Below, piece by piece: positions 32,080 to 41,903 of a stretch of 43,027 nucleotides of DNA. This stretch comes from Propionibacteriaceae bacterium (GTDB taxonomy: Bacteria > Actinomycetota > Actinomycetes > Propionibacteriales > Propionibacteriaceae), in contig WREX01000005.1 of assembly GCA_009779115.1 (NCBI GenBank), positions 1 to 43,027 of the forward strand, written 5' to 3'. The notes under the pieces are model-generated. The model was not told the origin of the DNA. It saw only the letters and a program-made list of their open reading frames with translations, and made no database searches. Numbering within the stretch: position 1 is the first letter of the stretch; each line of letters starts with the position of its first letter. The position numbers were made by a program, and so were the translations under genes.

Positions 32080-34536
32080 TCACACGCCCTTGGCTGCCCG
32101 GCGCAGTTTTTCCGCCTCGGTCTGGGCTTCGGTGGCGGTGTGACCGTGCAACGGTCGTATCCACAAATGGATCGTGTCCAGGATCGCCGACGCGCCGGGG
32201 AAGAACACGTCTTCCAGTTCGGCGGCGGGGGTGATGTGATTGCGGGCGCCGAGGACTGCCACGGGCGCGTCCAGATCGTCGAAGGACAGGGACGAGACCG
32301 TGTCGGCGATCGTGTGGAGGAAGCTGCCGCGCTCCACCTGATCCGACACCAGCAACAGGCTGCCGGTCTTGGTCACCGATTCGAGCAGTTTGTCGTAGTT
32401 CATCGGCACCAGGAACCTCAGGTCGAGGACTTCGGCTGACACGCCGTATTTCTCCTGCAGAGTTGTGGCCGCTTCGAGGGCCGGATACAAAGCGGGACCC
32501 ACGGTGGCGATCGTGAGATCGGTGCCCTCGCGGCGGACAGCCGGCTCACCCTCCACTGTCTCGTAATATCCCCTCGGGACACCGCCGACTTCGAATTCCT
32601 CGCCGCGGTCATAGAGCTTCTCGGACTCGAAGAAGATCACCGGATCGGTTCCCACCAGGGCGAGGTTCAGCATCCCCTTGGCGTCAGTCGGAGTGGCGGG
32701 GTAGTAGACCTTGAGCCCGGGTATGTGGGCCACCAAACCAGACCAGTCCTGCGAATGCTGAGCACCGTACTGGCTGCCAACACAGACGCGGACCACCAGG
32801 GGCATCTTCAACACACCGGCGGACATGGCCTGCCACTTGGCGGCCTGATTGAAGATGTCGTCCCCCGCGCGTCCGATGAAGTCGGAATACATCAGTTCCA
32901 CGACGGCACGCCCGCCGCACAGGGCATATCCCACACCCGCGCCGACGATGGCAGCCTCGGAGATCGGGGTGTTGAACAAGCGGTTGTACGGAATCATCTT
33001 CGTCAAGCCGCGATAGACGCCGAAGGCCCCGCCCCAATCGCGGTTGTCCTCTCCCCAGGCCGCCATGGTCGGGTCGACGGAGAAACGGTGCGACATCGCC
33101 TCGAACAGGCCGTCGCGATATTGGTACATCCGTTCCGGGCTGACAGGCTTGCCCTGCCCGTCAACAACACTGCGCGTCTTCTCGGCGACCGACTTGAACC
33201 GCTCATTGACCTCCAGGGGTTCGAGCAGCTGGGGCACGCCCTCGCCCAAGGCCTCGACATGTCCGTTGGAGAACATGACCGACTCGATGAAGGCGGCATC
33301 AACCCTCGGGCATTTGTCGTCGTCAGCGGCAAGGCGCAATACCTGGGTGAGCTTGTCCACCACGGATGTGTACATCTCCTCGATCTGACTGGCGGACAAG
33401 ATTCCAGCATTGGTCAGGGTCGACGAGAAATCCTGAATCGCGTCGGCCTGCTCCCACAAGGCCACCTCTTCGGTCGTACGGTAGGTGGCATCGTCGCCTG
33501 CGGAGTGACCGCTGGTCCGGTAGGTGATCAGATCCAGCAGCACTGGCCCGTCCCCCGAGGTGAGAATCTCTTTCTTGCGCCTGACCGCATTGGCCACGGC
33601 CAACGGGTTGTAGCCGTCGACCCGTTCGGCGTGCATCGCCTCAGGATTGACCCCGGCGCCCACCCGCGCCAGGATGTCGTACCCCATGGTCTCTCCAGCC
33701 GTCTGCCCGCCCATGCCATAGAAGTTGTTGAAGAAACTGAACAAGATCGGGGGGTTGCCGCCCGCCGCCTGCGGCCACAAGCGCCGGAACTGGTCCATCG
33801 CCGCGAAGACCATCGCCTCCCACACCGGCCCGCTGCCCACCGACGCGTCGCCGATGTTGGCGACCACGATTCCCGGCTTGGAGTTGATCCTCTTGTACAA
33901 AGCCGCCCCTTGGGCGATGGGCGCCGAAGCCCCGACGACCGCATTGTTGGGCATGGAGCCGAAGGGCGCGAAGAAGGCATGCATCGACCCGCCCAGGCCG
34001 CCGTTGAATCCCGACTTCCGGGCGAAGATTTCAGCCAGTGTGCCGAAAAGAATGAAGTTGGCTTGCAGTTCGGTCTCGGACTCGTGGGGCAGCATCTCCG
34101 CGTGTCTGAGCGTGTCGCCGTCACGGAAACCCTCCATGATCCCCAGCACTGAGGCCACATCCATCTGGCGCGACGCGGAGAAACACTTCGCCAGGACCTC
34201 GCCGTGGGAGCGATGGGAACCGAAGACGAGGTCCTCCGGCTTGAGTTCAGCGGCCTGCCCCACTGCGGTCGCCTCTTGCCCGACCGACAGGTGGGCGGGC
34301 CCGAGATAGTTGTACGAAATATCCTTCCAGGCCCCGGTCGTCTTGATCGAGGTGAGCATGGACTCGAACTCGCGGATCACCATCATGTCGTGCAGGATGT
34401 GGACCAGCCCCTCATTGCCGTACCTGTTCACCTCCGCCGGCATGTCCAACTGATAGGTGTTCATCAGGATCTCCGGCGGGCGGATCGACCCCCTGGCACG
34501 CATATCAAACGGGTTGACAAGGATCGACTTCGTCAT
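32080..34536 (-). CDS. 2-oxo-acid (or acetoin) dehydrogenase E1, alpha-beta fusion
   Basis: Thiamine-diphosphate-dependent E1 with both subunits in one 818-residue chain. The alpha-like half (about 40-440) holds [38 protein letters not shown] and the TPP site [11 protein letters not shown]...FFNNFYG. The beta-like half (about 470-810) holds [40 protein letters not shown] and [19 protein letters not shown]. In the TPP motif GDG is GDA, and the distance to NN (about 38 residues) is longer than the usual 25-30. It is the last gene of the E2-E3-E1 operon and overlaps E3 by four bases (ATGA). The substrate cannot be told from sequence alone: pyruvate, a branched-chain 2-oxo acid or acetoin are possible. 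It is not the large OdhA-type E1. Confidence 0.85.
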   Translation of the reverse strand: MTKSILVNPFDMRARGSIRPPEILMNTYQLDMPAEVNRYGNEGLVHILHDMMVIREFESMLTSIKTTGAWKDISYNYLGPAHLSVGQEATAVGQAAELKPEDLVFGSHRSHGEVLAKCFSASRQMDVASVLGIMEGFRDGDTLRHAEMLPHESETELQANFILFGTLAEIFARKSGFNGGLGGSMHAFFAPFGSMPNNAVVGASAPIAQGAALYKRINSKPGIVVANIGDASVGSGPVWEAMVFAAMDQFRRLWPQAAGGNPPILFSFFNNFYGMGGQTAGETMGYDILARVGAGVNPEAMHAERVDGYNPLAVANAVRRKKEILTSGDGPVLLDLITYRTSGHSAGDDATYRTTEEVALWEQADAIQDFSSTLTNAGILSASQIEEMYTSVVDKLTQVLRLAADDDKCPRVDAAFIESVMFSNGHVEALGEGVPQLLEPLEVNERFKSVAEKTRSVVDGQGKPVSPERMYQYRDGLFEAMSHRFSVDPTMAAWGEDNRDWGGAFGVYRGLTKMIPYNRLFNTPISEAAIVGAGVGYALCGGRAVVELMYSDFIGRAGDDIFNQAAKWQAMSAGVLKMPLVVRVCVGSQYGAQHSQDWSGLVAHIPGLKVYYPATPTDAKGMLNLALVGTDPVIFFESEKLYDRGEEFEVGGVPRGYYETVEGEPAVRREGTDLTIATVGPALYPALEAATTLQEKYGVSAEVLDLRFLVPMNYDKLLESVTKTGSLLLVSDQVERGSFLHTIADTVSSLSFDDLDAPVAVLGARNHITPAAELEDVFFPGASAILDTIHLWIRPLHGHTATEAQTEAEKLRRAAKGV

Positions 34537-35921
34537 GCTCTTCCATTTCTCTTCCGGTCGGGAAAGGCCCAGACCGCTTCCCGGATTCCCTCGCTCACTG
34601 TTGGATGGGGGAAGACAAGTTGTCGTACATCATCCACCGTGAATTCCATTTCCAGCACAGCAGCCGCTCCCCAGATCACTTCCGCCGAGTAGGGGCCGAT
34701 CATGTGGATCCCGCGGATCACACGCGAATCGACCTCGGCGACGACCTTGACCATCCCAGCCCGGCTGAGCCCATTCTCCGCGACGAACCGGCCAGACAAG
34801 ACCAGTGGGGCCATCGACGACGCCACCTCGATCCCGCGGTTGGCACATTCGACAGCGGTCAGACCCACCCCAGCGGCTTCGGGAGTCGAATACACGGCCC
34901 AGGGGACGGTGTCCCAGCGCATGGACTGGCCCGCCGCCTGGGCAGCCTGTGGATCCGCGATACAGGACGCGGCGACTTCGCCCATCCGGTACGCGGCATG
35001 CGCGAAGAAGGAACGCCCGGTGACATCGCCGACGGCCCACACGTGAGGCACGGTGGTCCGCATCTGGTCATCGACCCACACGCCGGCCGGGCTGTGGTCG
35101 ACCCCGCAGGACTCAGCCCCCCAGCCATCCACGACCGGACGCCGCCCCGCCGCCATCAGGATCAGTTCAGATTCCACGCTTTCCCGCTGGCCATTGCGCA
35201 AGTACGACACCGTCGACCCGTCGACGGACTCGACACGGGCTGCCAACCGGAAATCGACGTCCGGCATGCAGGCACGCATCCGGGCGGCCAGGTCCTGATC
35301 CATGAACGGCAAGATCTCACCCATCATCTCAATGACGGTCACACTGGTCCCCAGCCGGGACAGCAACGATGCGAACTCCACGCCGATGACTCCACCGCCG
35401 ATCACAACCAGGCGTTCGGGCACATGATCGATGGCCAGCAAGGCAGTGGAATCGATGATGGCCGGGTTATCCTGTGCCCCCGGAATCGACAGCATGGCCG
35501 GCACAGACCCGGTTGCGATGATGACGTCGTCGGCTTCGTACGGCTGGCCGTCGACCTCGACGCAGGTGGGGCTGGTCATGTGCCCCTCACCTTGGATGAC
35601 TTTGACCTTGAGCCGCTTCAACACCTGGGCCACCCCGCCCACCAGCGTCGACACTGTCTTGGTCTTCCACTGCTGGATGACCCTCCAGTCGTACGACACC
35701 GATTCGGCGGTCACCCCGAATTGCGCGGAATGCCGGGCTTGGTCGTACATGGCGACCGACTGGTTCCACGCCTTCGTCGGAATGCAACCGACAGTGAAAC
35801 AGGAGCCGCCCAGCGAGGCCTTTTCGATCAACAGCACTGACTTGCCCAGTTGCCCCAAGCGCTCAGCGGCCATGTAGCCGCCAGGCCCCCCGCCCAGAAC
35901 GATCACATCAAACTCAGACAC
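34533..35921 (-). CDS. lpd: Dihydrolipoyl dehydrogenase (E3)
   Basis: FAD-dependent E3 that reoxidises the E2 lipoyl group with NAD+. The 462-residue product has the FAD fold [15 protein letters not shown], the redox disulfide [13 protein letters not shown] (Cys41/Cys46), the NAD site [16 protein letters not shown], and VWAVGDVTG. The C-terminal active-site motif is FPHPTVSE. It starts GTG at 35921, with AAGGAGG at 35933-35927, and overlaps the E2 stop by 8 bases. The residues between the two cysteines (FTVG) differ from the common LNVG, which may mark a specialised E3. Being in this operon makes it dedicated to this complex. Confidence 0.95.
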   Translation of the reverse strand: MSEFDVIVLGGGPGGYMAAERLGQLGKSVLLIEKASLGGSCFTVGCIPTKAWNQSVAMYDQARHSAQFGVTAESVSYDWRVIQQWKTKTVSTLVGGVAQVLKRLKVKVIQGEGHMTSPTCVEVDGQPYEADDVIIATGSVPAMLSIPGAQDNPAIIDSTALLAIDHVPERLVVIGGGVIGVEFASLLSRLGTSVTVIEMMGEILPFMDQDLAARMRACMPDVDFRLAARVESVDGSTVSYLRNGQRESVESELILMAAGRRPVVDGWGAESCGVDHSPAGVWVDDQMRTTVPHVWAVGDVTGRSFFAHAAYRMGEVAASCIADPQAAQAAGQSMRWDTVPWAVYSTPEAAGVGLTAVECANRGIEVASSMAPLVLSGRFVAENGLSRAGMVKVVAEVDSRVIRGIHMIGPYSAEVIWGAAAVLEMEFTVDDVRQLVFPHPTVSEGIREAVWAFPDRKRNGRA

Positions 35922-38900
35922 TCATACCTCCTTCAGCCAGAATAGCAACATCGATATTGGCGACATAGGCCACCAGCGCCTGGAGGAAACGTGCCGCCTC
36001 GACACCGTCGACCACGGCGTGATCCACCGTCAGCGAGAAGGAGATCCGCTGCTCGGCAAGCAACGACCCTTCCGGGGTGATCACGGGCCGGGCCATGATG
36101 GCGTTGACTCCCAGGATGGCGGTTTGCGGGGAATGCAGGATCGGAGTGAAAGATTCGATACCGTACGCCCCGAGGTTGGTGACCGTGAAGGTGGCTCCGG
36201 CCAGCAAGTCTGGATCGATACGGTCAGTCCGGGCCTGAGCGATCAGCGCCCGGGTAGTCAGCGAGAAACCCTTCAACCCCATCTGCGAGGCGAAACGAAT
36301 CGTCGGCACCACCAGGCCTGAGGGAGCGTCCACGGCCAAGCCCAGATGGACGGCATCATAGGTACGCAGGGTCTGCCCTTCGACCGTGGCGTTGATGGAC
36401 GGGAACCTGCCAACCGTGCGTACTGCGGCGTAGGCGACCAGATCACCGATGGTCACCTGGCTGAGCCCCAGGGTCTCGCCACTGGCCTTGAACCTGGCCC
36501 TCAGCGCCAGCAGAGATGCCGCCGGGGCAGATGCTGAAAAGGTCATGTGCGCGTGCGACGCCACTGAGGCCCGCCGGCGCTCCGCTTGGAGACGGCGGCT
36601 GCCTGTCAGCACAGTCTCGGTGTACGGCCCCGGAAACCCGTCAGCCGAGGATGGAACAATGCGCGTACTTTCCGAAATCTCTTCGTCATCGGCTGGCAGG
36701 CCGGTCCCATCGGTGCCTCCCGTCTCGGCGACCGCCGCCAACGCCTGCGCGTGTGCGGACTCAGCATTCCAGATATCGCGCCTGGTGACCCGTCCTCCGA
36801 TGCCTGTCCCCACGACAATTCCGCTGGCTGACAGCGGCGAAACCCCCCGAGTACGTCTGGAGAAAGCCGGCCCGGCGCTGTCCAGGTCATCGGTCACCGA
36901 GTCATCCCAGTCCCTGGTCAGCGACTCCTCCCAAGCCCAGCGCCCGGAACCGCCCTGCGATCGGGCCGATCCCTCCTCGGTGTTCCCCTCCGCGTCAGAC
37001 TCTCCCAGGACACCATCCTGGTTGGCCACACGACCATTGTCTTCAGAGTCAGACCCCATCACTCCAGCAGCAACCAGGCCAGCCGCCAGTACCGCCGACT
37101 CAGTCGCACCAGACGGTACGGCAGCAGTCTGAGCCTCACGAGAAGGCCCGTCACCAGACTCCGCAACACCAGACTCCGGAATACCAGGATCAGCGTCACC
37201 AGACTCCGGAACACCTGACTCCGGAATACCAGACTCCACATCAGCGGGTTCAGCAGCCGTTGGCTGTGTCACGTCAGATTCACTCGCAGCTGACTCACGT
37301 GCTTTTTCCTCAGTCGACGCCGTCTCAGAGGTACCAGAATCCTGAGGAGTGTTCGCTGCGGCAGCCTCATGCCCACCAGCATCTGCACCCACCGCAGCAG
37401 CCGGCTGGGCCTCCGCAGAAGCTGGCTTTTCATCGGATTCTACGGGCAGAGACTCCGCAACCGGTTGCTCCTGACCCGGGTCATCCGCTCCAGCAGACAT
37501 CGCTGGTTTTTCTTCAGCTGGCTCGGACCCCGCCTCAACCGCCGCAGACTGCTCCGCCAACTCAGGTGGAGCAGGGGGCTCGCCAGCAGACTCCGCAGCA
37601 TCCTCAGTCGCTGCTGGCTTGTCCTGGGCAGACTCAGCTACCCCTTCGGCCGCTGCGGACTTGTCCTGGGATGACTCGGCCGCACCCTCAACCGCAGCTG
37701 GCTTCTCCTGATCGGATTCCCCTGAGGCGGGAGGCTTCTGAGAGGACTCAACCCCGCTTGCGGGTTGTGTCACGTCTGGTTCAAGCCATGTTGGCTGGTC
37801 CGCCATGGCAGTTTTCTCCGCACTGGCATCGGTTGTCACAGGCTCGTCTGGGGCGGGATGGGCCTCAGCAGGCTTCTCAGCGTCAGGCTTGTCTGAAGCA
37901 GAGCCATCTGCGGCAGGCTTATCCTCAGCAGGGGCAGCCGCACCCTCAGCCGTAACCGGCTTGTCTGGATCTGGCTTCTCAGCGACTGGCTCGGAAGCGA
38001 CGGGATGTTCCGCGGCGGGCTTGACGGCTTCTGCGGCCTCGGGATGTTCCTGCACGACTTCTTCGTCGCTGACGTGCTGTGGCTGGGCTTTCGCTTCGAC
38101 AGCGGCCAGCACGTCACTGACGAGGATTCGTCCATGCGGTCCCGTGCCGACGACTGTGGAGATGTCGACTCCAACTTCTTCTGCCTGACGTCTCGCGCGC
38201 GGCGATGCGGGACCTCCCCCTGCCGCCGGAACTCCTCGGCGCGCGACCGGTTCCGGTTCCTCACCCGCCCGCGACTGGTGACTGTCCTGGGTGCTGGCCG
38301 ATGCGTCCTCCCCCACCGCACTACGAACCGGCGAATCTGTTGTCTGTTCAGGCTTGTCAGCATCCTGGAGACCTTCGGCTGCCTTGTCCGCCGAGGCCGC
38401 CGGAGCAGTTGGGACCACAGCAGCAGGTACGTCCGACGATGACTCCTCTGTCACGTCTGCCGCTGGCGTGGGGGCGGTCGGTGTCTCAGGTGAAGACTCC
38501 TGGGCACCATCTGGTGCCTGCTCGCCCACACTTTCCGTAAGAGTCGCAGGAACGGCTGCCGATGTGTCAGACGCTGACTCCTCTTTCACGTCTGCCTGAG
38601 GGGCGGGGGCTTGCGGCACCTCTGGTTCCTTGACAACTACACTTGCAGGTGGAGTCGCCGGCACGGATGCTGGCGTGTCAGAAGCCTGCCTCTCCTTCGC
38701 ATCCGTTGCAGGTGAGGAGTCCTTGGACGCTTCAGCCGCCTGCTCTGCGGCGCTCGCCGGTGGTGGCGCAGGTGTTGGCGCCGGTGCATCGGACGCTGGT
38801 TTCTCTGTGGAGTCGCTCTCAGCTGACGAGACCTTCACGCCATCTGGAAGCCCGTCTTTCTTCACCGGGTCAGCCGCTGCCGCTTCCCCCGAATTGGTCT

Positions 38901-39282
38901 TGTCTGACTTCTCCTCGGGTGCGGGTTGGTCCGCCGCAGCTGCCACCGGTTCACCATTCTCCGCAGCATCAGTAGGACCATTGTTCTGTGCGGGAGGATC
39001 CGCACCAGGCTTGCCAGCCGCCAGCAGTTGACTGATGTCTTCGCCAGGTGACCCCACGATGAAAAAGGGCGCCCTGACAGGCACCTCGTCGCCCTCTTGA
39101 GCAAGCAGGGCAAGGACCGTTCCCGAAACTCCGGCCGGGACTTCCATGGGCGACTTGTCGGTTTCGATGTCGGCCACGATCGTACTGGGACTGACGTCAT
39201 CGCCCACACGGATGTGCCACGTGGTCACCAGGCATGACTGTACGGCGTTGCCCAGCTGCGGCATTGCCACCACTTCAGCCAT
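35914..39282 (-). CDS. Dihydrolipoyl acyltransferase (E2) with giant low-complexity linkers and two PSBD-like domains
   Basis: About 1122 residues, roughly twice a usual E2. One lipoyl domain (1-85) carries the lipoylated lysine in DIETDKSPMEV (about residue 43). A first Ala/Pro/Glu-rich linker (about 92-355) leads to a peripheral-subunit-binding domain, SPRARRQAEEVGVD...GPHGRILVSDVLAAV (about 358-395). A second, roughly 415-residue Ala/Glu/Pro/Ser linker leads to another PSBD-like segment, SPLSASGIVVGTGIGGRVTRRDI (about 813-842). The catalytic domain (about 870-1115) ends with SLTVDHAVVDG, the HxxxDG active site. Of two adjacent ATGs, the one at 39282 sits best behind GAGGAG. First gene of the operon. 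Confidence 0.9.
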   Translation of the reverse strand: MAEVVAMPQLGNAVQSCLVTTWHIRVGDDVSPSTIVADIETDKSPMEVPAGVSGTVLALLAQEGDEVPVRAPFFIVGSPGEDISQLLAAGKPGADPPAQNNGPTDAAENGEPVAAAADQPAPEEKSDKTNSGEAAAADPVKKDGLPDGVKVSSAESDSTEKPASDAPAPTPAPPPASAAEQAAEASKDSSPATDAKERQASDTPASVPATPPASVVVKEPEVPQAPAPQADVKEESASDTSAAVPATLTESVGEQAPDGAQESSPETPTAPTPAADVTEESSSDVPAAVVPTAPAASADKAAEGLQDADKPEQTTDSPVRSAVGEDASASTQDSHQSRAGEEPEPVARRGVPAAGGGPASPRARRQAEEVGVDISTVVGTGPHGRILVSDVLAAVEAKAQPQHVSDEEVVQEHPEAAEAVKPAAEHPVASEPVAEKPDPDKPVTAEGAAAPAEDKPAADGSASDKPDAEKPAEAHPAPDEPVTTDASAEKTAMADQPTWLEPDVTQPASGVESSQKPPASGESDQEKPAAVEGAAESSQDKSAAAEGVAESAQDKPAATEDAAESAGEPPAPPELAEQSAAVEAGSEPAEEKPAMSAGADDPGQEQPVAESLPVESDEKPASAEAQPAAAVGADAGGHEAAAANTPQDSGTSETASTEEKARESAASESDVTQPTAAEPADVESGIPESGVPESGDADPGIPESGVAESGDGPSREAQTAAVPSGATESAVLAAGLVAAGVMGSDSEDNGRVANQDGVLGESDAEGNTEEGSARSQGGSGRWAWEESLTRDWDDSVTDDLDSAGPAFSRRTRGVSPLSASGIVVGTGIGGRVTRRDIWNAESAHAQALAAVAETGGTDGTGLPADDEEISESTRIVPSSADGFPGPYTETVLTGSRRLQAERRRASVASHAHMTFSASAPAASLLALRARFKASGETLGLSQVTIGDLVAYAAVRTVGRFPSINATVEGQTLRTYDAVHLGLAVDAPSGLVVPTIRFASQMGLKGFSLTTRALIAQARTDRIDPDLLAGATFTVTNLGAYGIESFTPILHSPQTAILGVNAIMARPVITPEGSLLAEQRISFSLTVDHAVVDGVEAARFLQALVAYVANIDVAILAEGGMSV
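35927..35933 (-). promoter_or_regulatory. Strong ribosome-binding site deciding the E3 start
   Basis: AAGGAGG on the minus strand, 5 bases before the GTG at 35921. It fixes the GTG start, inside the 3' end of the E2 gene. Confidence 0.8.
36870..38150 (-). repeat. Low-complexity linker of E2 with a 15-bp tandem block
   Basis: This region encodes the linker between the two PSBD-like segments, almost only Ala, Glu, Pro, Ser, Asp, Lys and Gly. A tandem block of 15-bp units near 37156-37240 encodes PESGV/PESGI/AESGD. Longer imperfect units such as AESAQDKPAA recur between 37560 and 37700. Upstream (38400-38800) three imperfect units of about 40 residues share a DTPAS/DTSAA core. Confidence 0.85.
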
Positions 39283-39285
39283 CAT

Positions 39286-39777
39286 TGGCTCCTCTCGCTC
39301 GTCACTGTCCCTCCGGGAGACTGCCTGCCAGCCCTCACACTACCGATTCTGTCTGCGTCGTTCACCTGGCGCCATCCCTTACTACGGCGGCCTCAGCCGT
39401 GTCGCCAGTACGGATATCCTGTCACTGGCGCCATGTCGGGCGGACCATGCCGGTGCCCAAACCACACCACTGCCCACTGCCGAGATTGCTTCAGGCCTTG
39501 AGGCCATGCCTGTGACCTCCTTCACACAGATGCCGACAGCCACCTCGTCGATCTCCCACCGGTGACTCACCTGAACCATATCCTCAATTCTTGACCCTGC
39601 GACTGCAGCCGGGAAGACCTGCCCAAATATGAGAGCATCCATGTCCAGCCTGACCATCGTACCGACTGGAAACCCGGCTCAGGCCCCCACTCTCGCCTGG
39701 TGACCAGTCAACTCTCCTGCGTCCTGGCCTGTCATCCGTCTCATCGCCCAGTTTTCACCAGTACGGCAAACCACTGG
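39286..39777. other. Intergenic region upstream of the E2-E3-E1 operon
   Basis: 492 bases with no convincing gene. It must hold the operon promoter: on the minus strand TAGTGT (39342-39337) with GTGAAC (39365-39360), 17-base spacer, is a weak candidate. A short hairpin (ACCAGT 39757-39762 with ACTGGT 39773-39778) lies at the end of the aldolase gene, without a T run. Nothing else was recognised. Confidence 0.45.
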
Positions 39778-41796
39778 TCAATTCCTCATCGTCTGCCCGC
39801 CGGTGACTGTCAGGGCCTGCCCCGTCTCGTACTGCTGCTCGACCAGATACAGCACTGCGCACACGACATCTTCCGGCAGGCAGCCACGCACCATCGGGAC
39901 CTTGGACTCGTAGAACGCCCTCACTTGGTCCACATCCGACGCGCCCGGAACCTTCCCGGCCCTCAGGTACTGGACGAACAAACCGGTATCTGAATCGGAC
40001 CACAATGGCCCGTCCAAGTAGTTGCCGGGGCACACGGAGTTGACCTTGATCCCGGATTCGATCAGTTCCAGGGCGAAGGACTGGGTCAGTCCGATCCCGC
40101 CGAACTTGCTGCCGGCATAGGCGAAGTTGCGGTTTGAACCCTCCAGGCCCGACTTGGAATTGATCTCCACGATGTCGAACAACAGGTCTGGCCGGACCTC
40201 ATGCTGGGCGGCCAGGACGGGAGAAACCGCGCGGACCCCGAGGAAATAGCCCTTGTAATTGATGGACGTGACCAGATCAAAATCCTCGATCCTTTGTTCG
40301 GTCACCGACCCTGCTCGGGCGATCCCAGCATTGGAGACGAACAGGTCGAGTCCCCCGTAGGCCGCCAGCACCTCAGCCAAGGCTTGTTTCTGTGAGGCCT
40401 CATCGGCCACGTTAACCTGGACCGCCATCGCGGTTCCGGGCCCGTACAAGGCGACGAGTCTGCTGGCCTCGGCCTGAGCCAAGTCGAGGTTGAGGTCAGC
40501 CAAGATGACATGGGCGCCTTCGTCAGCCAGCCCGCGGGCGATGCCCAGTCCGAACCCCTGAGCGGCGCCAGTGATGACCGCCACCTTGTGTTGCATCCGT
40601 CCCCGGTACGCGGTTTCGGCCATCTTCTTGCGATAGGCCTCCGCCTCCCAGGTCTCGATGAAAGCCCGCTCGTCAGCGTCCATCACGCGAACCTCGCCCA
40701 GGCGATTGGCGTCGCGAGCCACGGCCAGGGCATCGGTGAACGTCTCCAGGGCGTTCCTGGCGACCGCATGATCCGATCCCGCGGCGAAGGCCACCCGGCC
40801 CGGCAGAACGACGATGACCGGGTCACGGTCGAAGGTCACCCGGTACGAAGCCACGGCCTTGCGGATCTGGTCAGCCAGCGGGGCGTACCGCGGTTCGACC
40901 ACACAGGGCATGGCCCCCGCGTACACGATCTGATCCGGCGTGAGCGGACCATCCGTGACAACAGGCTTGCCCAAACGGGTTTCGGAACGCACCAACTCGG
41001 AACTGTCCGACGTCACCACAGCCAATGACCCTTCCGTACCCAGAAGCCCGCGCAACAGGGGCGCGGCCACGAGGATCATGTCAGCGACTCGCCTGCGTTC
41101 GTCCTCGTCCAGGACCGGGGCCGGGCGCACCCGGTTGCCGATCCGCGAGGGCGCGGGCGGTGGTGTGGGAGGCCTGGCATTGATGGCGGCCCGGATCCGA
41201 GCCATCGCCTGATCCACGACAGCGATGACGTCTTGGGCGGTCGTCCCCGCCACGACCATTCCGTTGTTGCGCAGCAGGGTCAGGGCCGGAGGTTCCTTGC
41301 CCGTACGCGTGGTGTAGGCCTCACGGGCCTCCTCGATCGCGCGGGCCAGGGCCACCCCGGGATGAGCGTACTCGACGAAAATGGCATCATCGGAAAAGAT
41401 GCTGCGGGCCAACTCGGGAGCCATGAGATTGCAGGTCAGGGCGCTGGCCGTCAAGGGATGCAAGTGCAGGACCAGGGGTTCTGGCATCATCGCGTGAAAG
41501 AGGATCTCCACACTGGGCCGGCGTCCGTCATAGAAACCCACTCGGGCTTTTTCCGCCGCCGCCCGAACTGGGTCGACATCCACGGGTTCCTCGGAATGCA
41601 GGGCGTCCAACAAGACGTCGATCCGCAAAGGAACAAGATCGTCGGCGGTCAGCGTCTGGAGCGCCATGCCGCTCGGTTTGATGTGGAGGATCCCGTCAGC
41701 CTTGTACGAGGCGTTGCCGCCGCCGGCACGCGCGTACTCCGGAGCGGAGAAACGATGGGCCACTTCGATGATCTGGTCCGCAAGGGCTGTTGTCAT
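39778..41796 (-). CDS. Bifunctional class II aldolase / short-chain dehydrogenase
   Basis: 672 residues in two parts. The N-terminal class II aldolase/adducin domain (about 1-390) has RAGGGNASYK, the metal-binding LVLHLHPLTAS histidines and LLRNNGMVV. The C-terminal SDR domain (about 405-672) has the NAD(P)-binding VAVITGAAQGFGLGIARGL, the SNAGIA segment, the catalytic serine in EINSKSG and YAGSK (Tyr-x3-Lys). This fusion is the RhaD/YuxG-like family, often annotated rhamnulose-1-phosphate aldolase/alcohol dehydrogenase; substrate is unproven and no rhamnose genes are in view. The start at 41796 follows GGAGGAAGAGG by 4 bases; the frame is open to 41835. It lies 102 bases downstream of thrC on the same strand. 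Confidence 0.85.
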   Translation of the reverse strand: MTTALADQIIEVAHRFSAPEYARAGGGNASYKADGILHIKPSGMALQTLTADDLVPLRIDVLLDALHSEEPVDVDPVRAAAEKARVGFYDGRRPSVEILFHAMMPEPLVLHLHPLTASALTCNLMAPELARSIFSDDAIFVEYAHPGVALARAIEEAREAYTTRTGKEPPALTLLRNNGMVVAGTTAQDVIAVVDQAMARIRAAINARPPTPPPAPSRIGNRVRPAPVLDEDERRRVADMILVAAPLLRGLLGTEGSLAVVTSDSSELVRSETRLGKPVVTDGPLTPDQIVYAGAMPCVVEPRYAPLADQIRKAVASYRVTFDRDPVIVVLPGRVAFAAGSDHAVARNALETFTDALAVARDANRLGEVRVMDADERAFIETWEAEAYRKKMAETAYRGRMQHKVAVITGAAQGFGLGIARGLADEGAHVILADLNLDLAQAEASRLVALYGPGTAMAVQVNVADEASQKQALAEVLAAYGGLDLFVSNAGIARAGSVTEQRIEDFDLVTSINYKGYFLGVRAVSPVLAAQHEVRPDLLFDIVEINSKSGLEGSNRNFAYAGSKFGGIGLTQSFALELIESGIKVNSVCPGNYLDGPLWSDSDTGLFVQYLRAGKVPGASDVDQVRAFYESKVPMVRGCLPEDVVCAVLYLVEQQYETGQALTVTGGQTMRN

Positions 41797-41883
41797 AAAG
41801 CCTCTTCCTCCCACTGGTGGTCTCGTGCCACCCATTCTTCCTGGTCTGATGTGGTTTCCATGTGCGACTCCCGCGGCAGGGGA

Positions 41884-41903
41884 CCTGACCCCACCGGGTC
41901 AGG
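41884..41903 (-). terminator. Hairpin at the thrC stop codon
   Basis: CCTGACCC (41884-41891) pairs with GGGTCAGG (41896-41903) around a 4-base loop, an 8-bp perfect stem that overlaps the thrC stop. There is no T run on the minus strand after it, so it is either a T-poor actinobacterial terminator or an mRNA-stabilising structure. Confidence 0.5.

Noticed and set aside
35980..39030. Several long plus-strand and alternative frames inside the E2 gene
   Set aside because: Repetitive Ala/Glu/Pro codons in high-GC DNA leave other frames open by composition. The E2 frame alone has lipoyl, PSBD and catalytic domains.
39382..39657. Open frame of 91 codons on the minus strand between E2 and the aldolase
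   Set aside because: No ribosome-binding site or recognisable motif; composition is not gene-like compared with neighbours. Treated as non-coding.
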